Positions 44,972-53,905 of a DNA stretch of 64,000 bases are shown piece by piece. The notes beneath the pieces are model-generated. The model saw nothing but the letters and a program-made list of their open reading frames with translations, made no database searches and was not told where the DNA came from. Position 1 is the stretch's first letter. The number at the start of each line of letters is the position of its first letter. The stretch comes from Gluconobacter vitians. Lineage in GTDB: Bacteria > Pseudomonadota > Alphaproteobacteria > Acetobacterales > Acetobacteraceae. Made by a program: the position numbers and the translations under genes. The DNA is taken from NCBI RefSeq assembly GCF_015244565.1, contig NZ_JABCQG010000014.1, positions 24,470-88,469 of the forward strand, in the 5' to 3' direction.

Positions 44972-46490
44972 ACAGAAGTCGTCCGTCATTGTCATTGGCG
45001 CCGGGCTGGGCGGGCTTGCGGCAGCCTGCACGATGGCGGCGCGTGGTCATAAGGTGACCGTGCTTGAGGCCAATGACTGGCTGGGAGGCAAGGCTGCGGA
45101 ATGGCGGGAGGGCGGCTACCGCTTCGATATGGGGCCGACGATCCTGACCGTTCCGCGTGTGCTGGAGCGTGTTTTCTCCGAAGCAGGCGTTGATATGCAT
45201 GAGCGGCTGGATCTGCGGCGGCTTGATCCGCAGTGGCGCTGTTTTTTCGAGGACGGGCAGACGCTTGATCTGGAGGAAAATGCGGAGCGGATGGCGCAGG
45301 TTCTGGAAAGCCTGTGTGCAGAGGATGGCGACGGGTATCGCGACCTGATGGAAACCAGCCGTCAGTTGCATGAGACGTCCGAACGGTTTTTCTTCTGGAA
45401 AAGCGTGGGCGGGATTGCGGATACGATGGATCTGCGCAGCACGTTCACGCTTGCGACCCTGCGCGATGTGCTGCGGCTGCGGATGGATTCCACGTTCGCG
45501 CGGGAAATCCGCAAGCGCATCCATAATCCTCAGGCGGCCCAGATGCTGGATCATCTGACGCAGTATGTGGGCTCCAACCCGTTTCAGGCGTCGGCCGTGC
45601 TGCTGGGAATTGCCGACATGCAGAGCCATGACGGGGTCTGGTATCCGATGGGGGGCACTCGTGCCGTTCCGGAAGCGCTGGTCCGGCTGGGCGAAGAACT
45701 CGGAGCCGAATTCAGGACCGGGGTTTGGGTGCGGCGGATCCTGACGCGGAACGGGCGGGCCTGCGGGGTCCTGACCGGGCAGGGCGAGGTGCTGGAAGCG
45801 GATGTGATCATCTCCAACATGGACAGCGTGCGCACGATGCGGGAGTTGCTGGCGCATGTTCCCTCCGCAGGGTTCGAGCGGAAGTGGAAGCGTCGCAGAC
45901 CGGCCTGTTCGGGTGTGGTGCTCTATCTGGGGCTGGATCGTACCTACGATCATCTGGCGCATCATGACTTTGTTTTTTCCGCCGATCCGGAAGAAGAGTT
46001 CGACGCCATCTATCGCCGGGGCGTGCCTGCGCCGGACCCGACCTGCTATCTCGCGGCACCGTCACGGACCGATCCGGACGTCGCGCCGGAAGGGGGCGAG
46101 GCGCTGTATGTTCTGGTGCATACGCCTTACATCCACCGTGGCCAGAACTGGCAGGAGATGTTTCCGGGATATCGACAGGTCATTCTGGACAAGCTGAAAC
46201 GCTGCGGAAGAATGCCTGATCTGGAAGAGCGGATCAGGGTGGAGCACCATCTGACGCCGCTCGATATCCAGGAGCGTTATTCGACGCTGCGCGGAGCGAT
46301 TTACGGTCTGGCGAGCCATGGGCGTCTTAACGGAGCGTTTAAGCCTGCGAACCGCTCAGCGGAGGTGCCGGGGCTGTATCTTGCAGGCGGCTCCGCGCAT
46401 CCCGGGGCAGGGATGCCGATGGCGCTGATGTCGGGCTGGATTGCGGCGGACTGTGCCGATCATGACATGGTGGAAGCGCGCGCATCATGA
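44958..46490 (+). CDS. CrtI-family carotenoid desaturase/oxidase (second; CrtP-like)
   Basis: A 510-residue paralogue of the preceding enzyme: VIVIGAGLGGLAAACTMAAR at the N-terminus, FDMGPTILTVPRVLERVF, and C-terminal GLYLAGGSAHPGAGMPMALMSG. In C30 pathways the second such enzyme (CrtP) oxidises the terminal methyl to an aldehyde. The downstream aldehyde dehydrogenase fits that role, though a second desaturation is equally possible from sequence. It starts inside the end of the first desaturase gene (14-nt overlap) with AAAGGGG upstream. Confidence 0.86.
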   Translation: MSRPEQKSSVIVIGAGLGGLAAACTMAARGHKVTVLEANDWLGGKAAEWREGGYRFDMGPTILTVPRVLERVFSEAGVDMHERLDLRRLDPQWRCFFEDGQTLDLEENAERMAQVLESLCAEDGDGYRDLMETSRQLHETSERFFFWKSVGGIADTMDLRSTFTLATLRDVLRLRMDSTFAREIRKRIHNPQAAQMLDHLTQYVGSNPFQASAVLLGIADMQSHDGVWYPMGGTRAVPEALVRLGEELGAEFRTGVWVRRILTRNGRACGVLTGQGEVLEADVIISNMDSVRTMRELLAHVPSAGFERKWKRRRPACSGVVLYLGLDRTYDHLAHHDFVFSADPEEEFDAIYRRGVPAPDPTCYLAAPSRTDPDVAPEGGEALYVLVHTPYIHRGQNWQEMFPGYRQVILDKLKRCGRMPDLEERIRVEHHLTPLDIQERYSTLRGAIYGLASHGRLNGAFKPANRSAEVPGLYLAGGSAHPGAGMPMALMSGWIAADCADHDMVEARAS

Positions 46491-47248
46491 CAGCGCCCGG
46501 GGGCCGTCATCCGCTGGTGGCTGCGCTTGTTTCGCGGGGGATGCGCCGGGGGATTGAGCGGCGTTTCAATGCGGTCCGGCTGTCAGGGGATACAGAAGCA
46601 TTGCGTCATCGCGGGCCGCTTGTGGTGTGCGCGAACCATCCGGGGTGGTGGGATCCGGCAGTTTTTGCGTGGTTGCAGCACCATTTTTTCGGGCACTGTC
46701 ATGGCTATGGGCCGATGGAGGCAGCGGCATTGCGTCGTTATCCGCTGCTGGAAAAGGCGGGCCTGATACCGGTTGATCCGGATAATCCGCAGTCGCTCCG
46801 GCGATTTGTCCGTGTGGCGCGGGATGTGCTGCGGCAGGGGAATGTCCTGTGGATCACGCCTCAGGGGCAGTTCACTGACAGTCGTGTCCGGCCCGTCCAG
46901 CTTCAGCCGGGATTTGCGCATCTGGTGCGGCATATGCCTTCAGTCCGGCTTGTGCCGCTGGCGATCGAATATCCGTTCTGGAATGAGAACCGACCAGAGT
47001 TGCTGCTTAGGTTTGGCGCACCGGTGTCTGTGGACGAGGGGGAAGGGGTGCGCAGTGTGACGGCGCGCATGGAGGAAGTCCTGACGGAGACGATGGATGC
47101 GCTGGCCCAGGATACGTGCACGCGCGATGCGTCGCGTTTTACGACGTTTGTGCAGAAACAGGCGGGGATTGGCGGCATTTATGATTTTGGACGCAGGGTC
47201 CGGCAGTGGGTGCGTCGGGAGAATTTTCAGCCCCGGCATGATCCATGA
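46487..47248 (+). CDS. PlsC-type 1-acyltransferase of the carotenoid operon
   Basis: A 253-residue acyltransferase with the LPLAT motif NHPGWWDP (H51, D56) and a downstream LWITPQGQFTDS block. In this context it probably acylates a glycosyl-carotenoic acid, as CrtO does in staphyloxanthin synthesis, although it belongs to the PlsC rather than the CrtO family. The ATG overlaps the oxidase stop by four bases. Confidence 0.85.
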   Translation: MTAPGGRHPLVAALVSRGMRRGIERRFNAVRLSGDTEALRHRGPLVVCANHPGWWDPAVFAWLQHHFFGHCHGYGPMEAAALRRYPLLEKAGLIPVDPDNPQSLRRFVRVARDVLRQGNVLWITPQGQFTDSRVRPVQLQPGFAHLVRHMPSVRLVPLAIEYPFWNENRPELLLRFGAPVSVDEGEGVRSVTARMEEVLTETMDALAQDTCTRDASRFTTFVQKQAGIGGIYDFGRRVRQWVRRENFQPRHDP

Positions 47249-48336
47249 CCCGGAAGCTTGAGAAACTGGCATTCGGCGCGGCTCTTCTGCCATTTGTTAT
47301 GACGCTGCTGAATCTGGGGCGGTTGCGCAGACTTCCGGACAGATCCGGGCATGGGCCGGTCTCTGTTCTGATTCCGGCGCGGGATGAGGAAGAGACCATC
47401 CAGGGAGTAATCGACACGGTTCTGGCCAGTCAGGGAGTAGAGCTGGAACTGGTCGTGCTTGACGATCATTCGAGCGACAGGACGCTGGATATTCTGCGTG
47501 CCTGCACTGACCCTCGGCTGCGGATTTTGCAGGCGCCTGATCTTCCGGAAGGGTGGTGTGGCAAAACCCATGCCTGTGCGCTGCTGGGGGACGCTGCTCG
47601 GAATGAGTTGATGCTGTTTGTGGATGCGGATGTGCGGCTGCGGCCCGATGCGCTGGCGCGGCTTTCCGCGCTGATGTCAGAGCGGCCCGAGATTGCGTTT
47701 CTCAGTGGCGTGCCCCGGCAGGTGACGCAGACATTTCTGGAATGGCTGCTGCTGCCGTTCATTCATGTTCTGTTGCTGGGGTATCTGCCAATGGTGTTTG
47801 ACACCGGGCAGAAGCCGGAGTTTGCCGCAGCCTGTGGGCAGCTCGTTCTGGTGAGGCGCAGTGCCTATCGGGTCAGTGGGGGGCATGCTGCCATCCGCAA
47901 CAGGCTGCATGACGGGCTTGCGCTTGCACGACAGTTTCGGAGCGCTGGTTTCCGGACAATGCTGTTTGATGCAACGGACATCGCGGCGTGCCGGATGTAT
48001 CACCGGGCGGCAGATGTCTGGAACGGGCTTCTGAAAAACGCGACGGAGGGCATGGCGACGCCACGCGGACTGCCAGTCTGGACCGGGCTGTTGGGCGCGG
48101 CGCAGATCCTGCCGTTCGTGCTGCCCGCAACGCGAGTATCCCGGCTGGCGGCCGGGCTGTCGCTTCTGACCCGCGGGCTGATCTCGTACCGCTTCCGGCA
48201 GGGTTGGGGCACGGTTGTGCTGGCACCCCTTGGGACGGCGATGCTGCTTCTGCTTCAGTGGCAGGCGCTGATTGGCGGGTATCTGGGGCATGCGCCGCGC
48301 TGGCGGGGGCGGTCCTATCCACAGAGGTCTGTATGA
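47245..48336 (+). CDS. family 2 glycosyltransferase (CrtQ-like)
   Basis: A 363-residue membrane-associated glycosyltransferase. GT-A fold with PVSVLIPARDEEETIQGVI, LVVLDDHSSDRT and the metal-binding DAD at 127-129 (LFVDADVRL); hydrophobic helices at the N-terminus and after about residue 270. CrtQ-type enzymes attach glucose to the carotenoid carboxylate. HpnB-like hopanoid glycosyltransferases are a related alternative, but the neighbours favour carotenoid. ATGA overlap with the acyltransferase gene. Confidence 0.87.
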   Translation: MTRKLEKLAFGAALLPFVMTLLNLGRLRRLPDRSGHGPVSVLIPARDEEETIQGVIDTVLASQGVELELVVLDDHSSDRTLDILRACTDPRLRILQAPDLPEGWCGKTHACALLGDAARNELMLFVDADVRLRPDALARLSALMSERPEIAFLSGVPRQVTQTFLEWLLLPFIHVLLLGYLPMVFDTGQKPEFAAACGQLVLVRRSAYRVSGGHAAIRNRLHDGLALARQFRSAGFRTMLFDATDIAACRMYHRAADVWNGLLKNATEGMATPRGLPVWTGLLGAAQILPFVLPATRVSRLAAGLSLLTRGLISYRFRQGWGTVVLAPLGTAMLLLLQWQALIGGYLGHAPRWRGRSYPQRSV

Positions 48337-48749
48337 TGAAACTGCCTTTGACGATGTTTTTGCTGCTGCTGCCCTGCGTTGCGCGGGCCGCCGCTCTTGA
48401 TGTGACGGTGATGAACATTCCCGATGCTACAGGGAGCATTCGCGTGGCTGTGTGTACGAAGGCGGAGTTCCTGCAGCCGGATTGCGGGTATCATGCTATT
48501 GCGCCGTCCCGGGCGGGGCAGGTCAGCGTGACGTTCGGGGACGTCCGGCCCGGAGTTTATGCGGTTCAGGTCTTTCAGGATCGCAATTCCAATCAGAAGC
48601 TGGACACGAATTTTCTGGGGATGCCGAAAGAGCCGCTGGGCTTTTCGCGCAATCCGCCCATGCATTTCGGGCCGCCCCGATTTGCCGATGCGGCGTTTTC
48701 TCTTGGAACGCAGAACAGCGCTGTTTCTGTCGCGCTGAAAACGAAATAG
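48333..48749 (+). CDS. exported DUF2141 protein
   Basis: A 138-residue protein with a Sec signal peptide (MMKLPLTMFLLLLPCVARA). The mature domain is DUF2141: LDVTVMNIPDATGSIRVAVC, YHAIAPSRAGQVSVTFGDV, PGVYAVQVFQDRNSNQKLDTNFLGMPKEPLGFS. DUF2141 proteins have a transthyretin-like beta fold and unknown function. Its place inside a carotenoid operon suggests handling or presenting the product in the periplasm or outer membrane (inference). The ATG overlaps the glycosyltransferase TGA. Confidence 0.85.
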   Translation: MMKLPLTMFLLLLPCVARAAALDVTVMNIPDATGSIRVAVCTKAEFLQPDCGYHAIAPSRAGQVSVTFGDVRPGVYAVQVFQDRNSNQKLDTNFLGMPKEPLGFSRNPPMHFGPPRFADAAFSLGTQNSAVSVALKTK

Positions 48750-48760
48750 AGGCCGGACGC

Positions 48761-50029
48761 ATGGCGCTGCCCGATGATGCGGTTGAACGGCTGAGACGGG
48801 CGGCAGAGTGTTGGGATGCGGTTCCGATGGCTGTGCGGCTGCGTCTGGTCGGGCGTTTCAGGCGTCTTCTGCGGCGCAGATGGCGAATGCTGCCGGGTCT
48901 TTTTCCGAAGCGTCCTGCTGTGGAGACGTTGACGGCTGAACTGTTGCCTCTGCTTGCGGCATGCAGGTTCCTTGAGCAGAATGCTGAAAAAGTTCTGCGT
49001 GGGCGTAAAGCCGGCGTGGGGGGACGGCCTCTGTGGCTGCCGGGGGTGACATCGCGTGTGGAGCGACGGCCTTTCGGAGCGGTTCTGATCCTGGCGCCGG
49101 GGAATTATCCGCTGATGCTGCCCGGGATCCAGCTTCTGCAGGCTCTGGTGGCTGGAAATGCGGTGACCCTGAAGCCGGCTCCGGGTGGTGAGGCAGCGGC
49201 CCGTCTGCTGGTGGGTCTTTTGGTACAGGCTGGTTTCCCACCAGCAATGTGCATGATTTTGCCAACGGATTCAGGAGTGGAAGCAGTCACTGCGGGCTTT
49301 GATCTGATCGTGCTTACCGGATCGGCGCAGACGGGGCGAAGTGTTCTTCAGGAGGCGGCGAAGACGCTGACGCCTACGATCATGGAGCTCTCGGGTGTGG
49401 ACTCGGTTTTTGTGTTGCCGGGTGCGGATCTGGATCACGTGGCTCGACGGCTTGTCTATGGCGCCCGTTTGAATAACGGGGCGACGTGCATTGCGCCGCA
49501 CCGGGTTTTCATCTGCCATGAAGACAAAGCGGCGCTCCTGACAGTGCTGCGATCCATGCTGGTACAAAAACCAGCTCTGTCATGTGACAGTGCCGGCCGG
49601 GCGCGGCTTGCAGCACTCGTGGGACAGATCAAGGCTGCGGGTGGCCGTGTGGAGACGGTCGGGGATGTGACCATATTCACGCAGGTGGAAGGGCTGCATG
49701 CCCTGCTCGATACTGACATCTTCATGCCCTGGCTGGCGCTGACGGGCGTGTCCGACATGGAAGAAGCCCTGACATTGGAGAAGGGGATGTCGTACGCACT
49801 GGGAGCAAGTATTTTCGGGCCGGCGACTATGGCAACAGGGCTGGCGCGGCGGCTCCGCTCGGGTTCGATCTGTATCAATGACCTGATCGTCCCGACGGCG
49901 GATCCAAGGCTTCCCTTTGGAGGGACTGGCGGGAGTGGTTATGGCGCAACCCGCGGACCAGAGGGTCTTCTGGCCCTGACGCGGCCTGTTACGATATCTA
50001 CGCGCAGGCCAGCGTTTTCCGGTTTTTAG
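48761..50029 (+). CDS. aldehyde dehydrogenase of the carotenoid operon
   Basis: A 422-residue ALDH. Cofactor segment LILAPGNYPLMLP, LTGSAQTG, general base E209 (IMELSGVDSV), nucleophile C243 (NNGATCIAPHR) and C-terminal PFGGTGGSGYG are present. It is short by ALDH standards, with a reduced N-terminus. Likely role: oxidising a diapocarotenal to its acid before glycosylation, like the dehydrogenase of staphyloxanthin synthesis. The ATG has AGAGG 8 nt upstream, 11 nt after the DUF2141 stop. It is last in the operon. Confidence 0.85.
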   Translation: MALPDDAVERLRRAAECWDAVPMAVRLRLVGRFRRLLRRRWRMLPGLFPKRPAVETLTAELLPLLAACRFLEQNAEKVLRGRKAGVGGRPLWLPGVTSRVERRPFGAVLILAPGNYPLMLPGIQLLQALVAGNAVTLKPAPGGEAAARLLVGLLVQAGFPPAMCMILPTDSGVEAVTAGFDLIVLTGSAQTGRSVLQEAAKTLTPTIMELSGVDSVFVLPGADLDHVARRLVYGARLNNGATCIAPHRVFICHEDKAALLTVLRSMLVQKPALSCDSAGRARLAALVGQIKAAGGRVETVGDVTIFTQVEGLHALLDTDIFMPWLALTGVSDMEEALTLEKGMSYALGASIFGPATMATGLARRLRSGSICINDLIVPTADPRLPFGGTGGSGYGATRGPEGLLALTRPVTISTRRPAFSGF

Positions 50030-50455
50030 GCCCGTTTTATATAAGTGAAAGAAAGTATTGTGAGCAAAGCCGTCACGACTGAGCTGTGAGCACGGACTTT
50101 GTTTGAACAGTGAGGCAGCGAACACATATTTCGCACCCGAGGCCGGAGCAGGACTTCGGCATTATCCCGAAAACGGCGGAGTTCTTTTCATGATGACAAC
50201 CAGAATTCACCGTTAACAATGTTATGGCTTCTATAATTCGGACGAAATCTAAAGATCTGAACTGGTCTTATGCCTTACGAATATGCCTGCAAAATCTGGA
50301 CTTCAAAGCTATAACGGTTCACACTTAATCCAACTTATCAAGTTCAAGACTTAACAGATAAGACGCCAAGAGACTGAAATTCTATCAAAGGAATGTAACC
50401 ACTTCTGATTTTCAAAAATATTCACATATAATTTCCATTAAATTGAAGAATAGTT
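50030..50455. other. AT-rich 426-bp gap
   Basis: Composition changes from GC-rich operon DNA to AT-rich DNA across 50200-50455, continuous with the following gene. No terminator with a T-run is visible after the operon. I see no gene or RNA here. Confidence 0.5.
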
Positions 50456-51697
50456 ATGATTGGCAGGAGGGAAAAGTTGCTTATTTTTGAAAACGAATTT
50501 TATAAGCTATACCATAATCAGAATAAATCGGATTTCTGCGTCGTTACGTTTTCTGCTTTTGACGCGCCGGAAAGACATAACAATAGATTTTTTCTGTATG
50601 AACCATCAATAAAACTGAAAATAAATACATTTGGCATAGTTGCAAAGACTGATTGCTGGTTTGTGAGAGAAGAATTTTCTGAAGTTTTAGAAATTCTGAG
50701 AGAAATTTTACCGAAAGACCAGAAAATATTGCTCTTTGGTTCTTCAATGGGCGGATTTGCGGCAATAAAATATTCGAAACTCTTGTCTGCAGATTATGTA
50801 CTGGCTCTGGCGCCACAATTTTCCTTGGATAAATCTGAAAGAGATTCAGAGTCTTTTTATGATCAGTTTTATAAGAACTACATGGAAGGAATGGGCCTGA
50901 AGAAAAAAGATGCGGTAGGAACTATATATATAATATACGATCCGAATAAAGCTCACGAAGACGAAATAAACTTTCATCGCATCAAGAGCGAAATCCCGGA
51001 AGTAGAAGGTATAAAAATATTCTACGCCGGGCACGTAGTGATGGAAAGCTTGAAAGGCACTGACAATTTCAGACAAATTTTAAATGATATAAGCGATAAT
51101 AAAAAACTCAGAAAAACCTTACATAGCATAAGAAGAAAAAATATTAACAACCTGACGAGCCTTCTTTTAAAAGCGTCAGAAAGACATGCAGGCCTGGTCT
51201 ATAATTGTCTTTTTTCATCCAATTGCATCGCGACAGGGACATCTTCTAGATTAATAAACAATAGGGATTTTCGGAGAAATATTTTTGCAAAATTTATAAA
51301 TGATGGGGAAATTTACAAAATAAAAGATATCATAAATAATTTCTATATTAGAACATCTAGTATTTATTTTGGGAAAGAAGAGAACGTATCTGAGGTTTAT
51401 ATTTTTTCCTATTTTGGAGATCTGTTATATTTTTGCCCGGAAAACAAATCGTTTTGCAGTTATTCCAATGGTTCAGGTGTTTATCCGGTTGTATTTGACA
51501 GAAAATATAATAGATTGCTTTACTGGGATTTGTTCGGAAAATCTAAAATAGAAGGTAATGTAGCTTTAGAAATTGAAGGCAGTTTCTGCGCCATAAAATA
51601 TAATAACCATTATTTATCTGCTCAGCCAGATGGGTATATTGCGGGTGACAGGAATAATGTGAATCAATGGGAGAAATTTCTTCTCATTCAAGCGTAG
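50456..51697 (+). CDS. AT-rich alpha/beta-hydrolase-like protein with a C-terminal beta-trefoil-like domain
   Basis: A 413-residue protein rich in Asn, Lys, Ile and Tyr, quite unlike its neighbours. An alpha/beta hydrolase core covers about residues 25-210, with nucleophile elbow LLFGSSMGGFA (S97), IIYDPNKAHED as a possible acid loop and FYAGHVVMES as a possible His region. The last ~90 residues (YWDLFGKSKIEG, NHYLSAQPDGYIAGDRNNVN, WEKFLLIQ) look like fascin-type trefoil repeats, which bind glycans or surfaces. No signal peptide. Similar hydrolases occur near surface-polysaccharide loci. Base composition indicates recent transfer. Function unknown. Confidence 0.75.
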   Translation: MIGRREKLLIFENEFYKLYHNQNKSDFCVVTFSAFDAPERHNNRFFLYEPSIKLKINTFGIVAKTDCWFVREEFSEVLEILREILPKDQKILLFGSSMGGFAAIKYSKLLSADYVLALAPQFSLDKSERDSESFYDQFYKNYMEGMGLKKKDAVGTIYIIYDPNKAHEDEINFHRIKSEIPEVEGIKIFYAGHVVMESLKGTDNFRQILNDISDNKKLRKTLHSIRRKNINNLTSLLLKASERHAGLVYNCLFSSNCIATGTSSRLINNRDFRRNIFAKFINDGEIYKIKDIINNFYIRTSSIYFGKEENVSEVYIFSYFGDLLYFCPENKSFCSYSNGSGVYPVVFDRKYNRLLYWDLFGKSKIEGNVALEIEGSFCAIKYNNHYLSAQPDGYIAGDRNNVNQWEKFLLIQA

Positions 51698-51832
51698 GTC
51701 TGTCCAGTTCACCACTATCTTTGCACTCGTATATTCCTCACCTGAAACAGGTGACCGCCTTACGACTTCTGTTTCTGTCTGCGCACCTGCCTTTCGTGAC
51801 TTTTGTCTCGTAAGGCAAGGTCCAATTGGAGA

Positions 51833-53905
51833 TTATCGAGGCGGTTTGATCAGCAGTTTTGTATCGAAGAAATGCAGTGTCCACAGATACGCGCTCAGCC
51901 AGTCCTGTGTGCGCAGGAAAGCGTGACGTTCGCCGGGAAAGACGTGATCTTCGAAAGGAATGTTCCGTGCCACCAGCATGCGGGCCAGCAGGACGGATTG
52001 TTCGAATTCGACGTTGAAATCGTCATCTCCGTGGATCAGCAGGACTGGTGAGCGCCAGTGTGCAATGTCTGCGATCGGGGAGGAGCGCCACTCGCTTTCC
52101 TTTGCCCGCTGCCTTTCTTCGGGAGACAGGCCGGAATGATCTGGCTCCGTCATGTCGTGGACGCCGTGGAAGTCGGCTCCGGCCACGAACAGGTCGCTGT
52201 TGCGGGCGAGAGCCAGGGCCGTCAGATAGCCTCCCCAGCTTCCGCCCCAGATGCCGATCTTGCCGGGGGCCACGTCGGAACGGTTGCGCAGGAACAGTCC
52301 GGCCGCATGAACGTCTTTGTATTCGCTCGCGCCCGCTCGACCGATGCCGGGTGCGTCCCGGAAGGCGAGGCCATAGCCGGTGCCGCTGCGGTAGTTGACG
52401 GCCAGCACCACATATCCGCGCGATGCCAGAAACTGGTTCATGGCATAGGCATTGGAATAATAACCCATTGGATTGAAGGCCGGGAGCATCTGCCGCTGCG
52501 GCCCACCATGCACGAAGACCAGCGCCGGATGCGGGCCGGGTGTTCCGGCGGGAGGCAGAAACAGTTGTCCGTGGATGTCGCGGCCGTCGTCGCTGCGGAG
52601 ATGCACGATTTGAGGCGTTGTGAATGTGAAGCCGGCCGGGATGGTGGGCGTCACAGGCAGGTGCCGGGTATTGTTTTGGAGGACGACCAGGTGGGCAGGC
52701 TGGTCCTTGCCTGTGGCCATCATGGCGAGGGCCGGGCCCGCCATTGTGAGGTCCATGACCTGTTCGTTCGGGTCGCTGAGGGCAACGGGTTGGCTGTTAT
52801 CGAGGGGCTGGGACCAGGCACGCCAGTGATCCGGATCGCCGATATTGGCCGTGTAGAGCAGATGGGTTTCGTCCGCTGACAGACGGTAGGACGCGATTTC
52901 GGCACCATCTGGTGTCAGGCAGCGTGGCGTTGCCGCCGGGGTAGTGACGGGCAAAGCGCAGAGCCGGAGCCAGCCACTGCCTTCCCATGGGAAAAGGAGC
53001 TGTCCGTTGCGGGTCCATGTCAGACCCATGCCTTCCGGGGCCCAGAACTGGTTTCCGGCACCTTCCGGTGCGGTCCAGAGCGTGTATTCCGCGCCGGCTG
53101 CGGTGTCGTAGACTTGGAGGGACCAGAAATGCCCCTTGCCGCGTTCGGCCGTCAGCAACGGTTGATAGGCACGGACGAAGGCGATGGAGCGGCCGTCCGG
53201 CGAAAAGGTTGCTTCCTGATCGTGTCCCAGTGCGGCGGGCAGGAACACGGGAGCGGCGCTGCTGTTTCGGGCGCTCCAGAGCGCAATCAGACTGTGAGAG
53301 CCGCGGTCAATTTCGAGCGCGAGGCGGCTGCTGTCTGGCGACCAGTGGAGCGTGGTGATTTCGCCCGGCGTGGTCATGACCATATGCGGCGTCTGGCCCG
53401 GCTGTCCGACCAGAAGTGCACCGCCCCGCATGAAGGCCAGCAGGCGTCCGTCCGGGGAAAAGACCGGGCTGTGTCCTTCCCCGGCGGTGACGGTCCGGCC
53501 ATCGGGCAGTATGACGCGTACGGTTTCCCTGCCCGGGACGGCTGCGTTGCCGGCGTTCGGGGCGTGGTCGTTGGGATATTCCGCATCGCCGCCTTCGACG
53601 AAGGCCAGTGTCCGTCCGTCCGGGCTGAGGGCGAGGCCCCACAGATCGGTTCCATCATCCTGCGTATAGGCGGTGACTTTGCGGGGGGCCGCGCCTCCGT
53701 CAGAAATCAGGATATTGCGAATGCCATCCCTTTGTTCCACCCAGGCCAGACGCGCCGTTTTTGCAGCGCCTGTCAGCCCGTTGGCATAGGGCATGCCCAG
53801 CAGGGCACCCAATTGGGTTGTGTCCTGCGCGGGAGCCGCGTTTGCGCCTGAACAGGTGATCGCGAGCAGTGCTGAGGCGGCGAAAAGGGAGAGTTGAATG
53901 GTCAT
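51833..53905 (-). CDS. secreted S9-family prolyl-oligopeptidase-like peptidase
   Basis: A 690-residue protein with a Sec signal peptide (MTIQLSLFAASALLAITCSG). A beta-propeller (repeated FSPDGR/LSPDGR segments, PD40 type) comes first, then an alpha/beta hydrolase domain with catalytic S556 (IWGGSWGGYLT), D629 (LLIHGDDDFN) and H661 (PGERHAF). It resembles dipeptidyl-peptidase/acylaminoacyl-peptidase members and should trim short peptides in the periplasm. Its ATG overlaps the stop of the preceding serine hydrolase gene by four bases. Confidence 0.9.
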   Translation of the reverse strand: MTIQLSLFAASALLAITCSGANAAPAQDTTQLGALLGMPYANGLTGAAKTARLAWVEQRDGIRNILISDGGAAPRKVTAYTQDDGTDLWGLALSPDGRTLAFVEGGDAEYPNDHAPNAGNAAVPGRETVRVILPDGRTVTAGEGHSPVFSPDGRLLAFMRGGALLVGQPGQTPHMVMTTPGEITTLHWSPDSSRLALEIDRGSHSLIALWSARNSSAAPVFLPAALGHDQEATFSPDGRSIAFVRAYQPLLTAERGKGHFWSLQVYDTAAGAEYTLWTAPEGAGNQFWAPEGMGLTWTRNGQLLFPWEGSGWLRLCALPVTTPAATPRCLTPDGAEIASYRLSADETHLLYTANIGDPDHWRAWSQPLDNSQPVALSDPNEQVMDLTMAGPALAMMATGKDQPAHLVVLQNNTRHLPVTPTIPAGFTFTTPQIVHLRSDDGRDIHGQLFLPPAGTPGPHPALVFVHGGPQRQMLPAFNPMGYYSNAYAMNQFLASRGYVVLAVNYRSGTGYGLAFRDAPGIGRAGASEYKDVHAAGLFLRNRSDVAPGKIGIWGGSWGGYLTALALARNSDLFVAGADFHGVHDMTEPDHSGLSPEERQRAKESEWRSSPIADIAHWRSPVLLIHGDDDFNVEFEQSVLLARMLVARNIPFEDHVFPGERHAFLRTQDWLSAYLWTLHFFDTKLLIKPPR

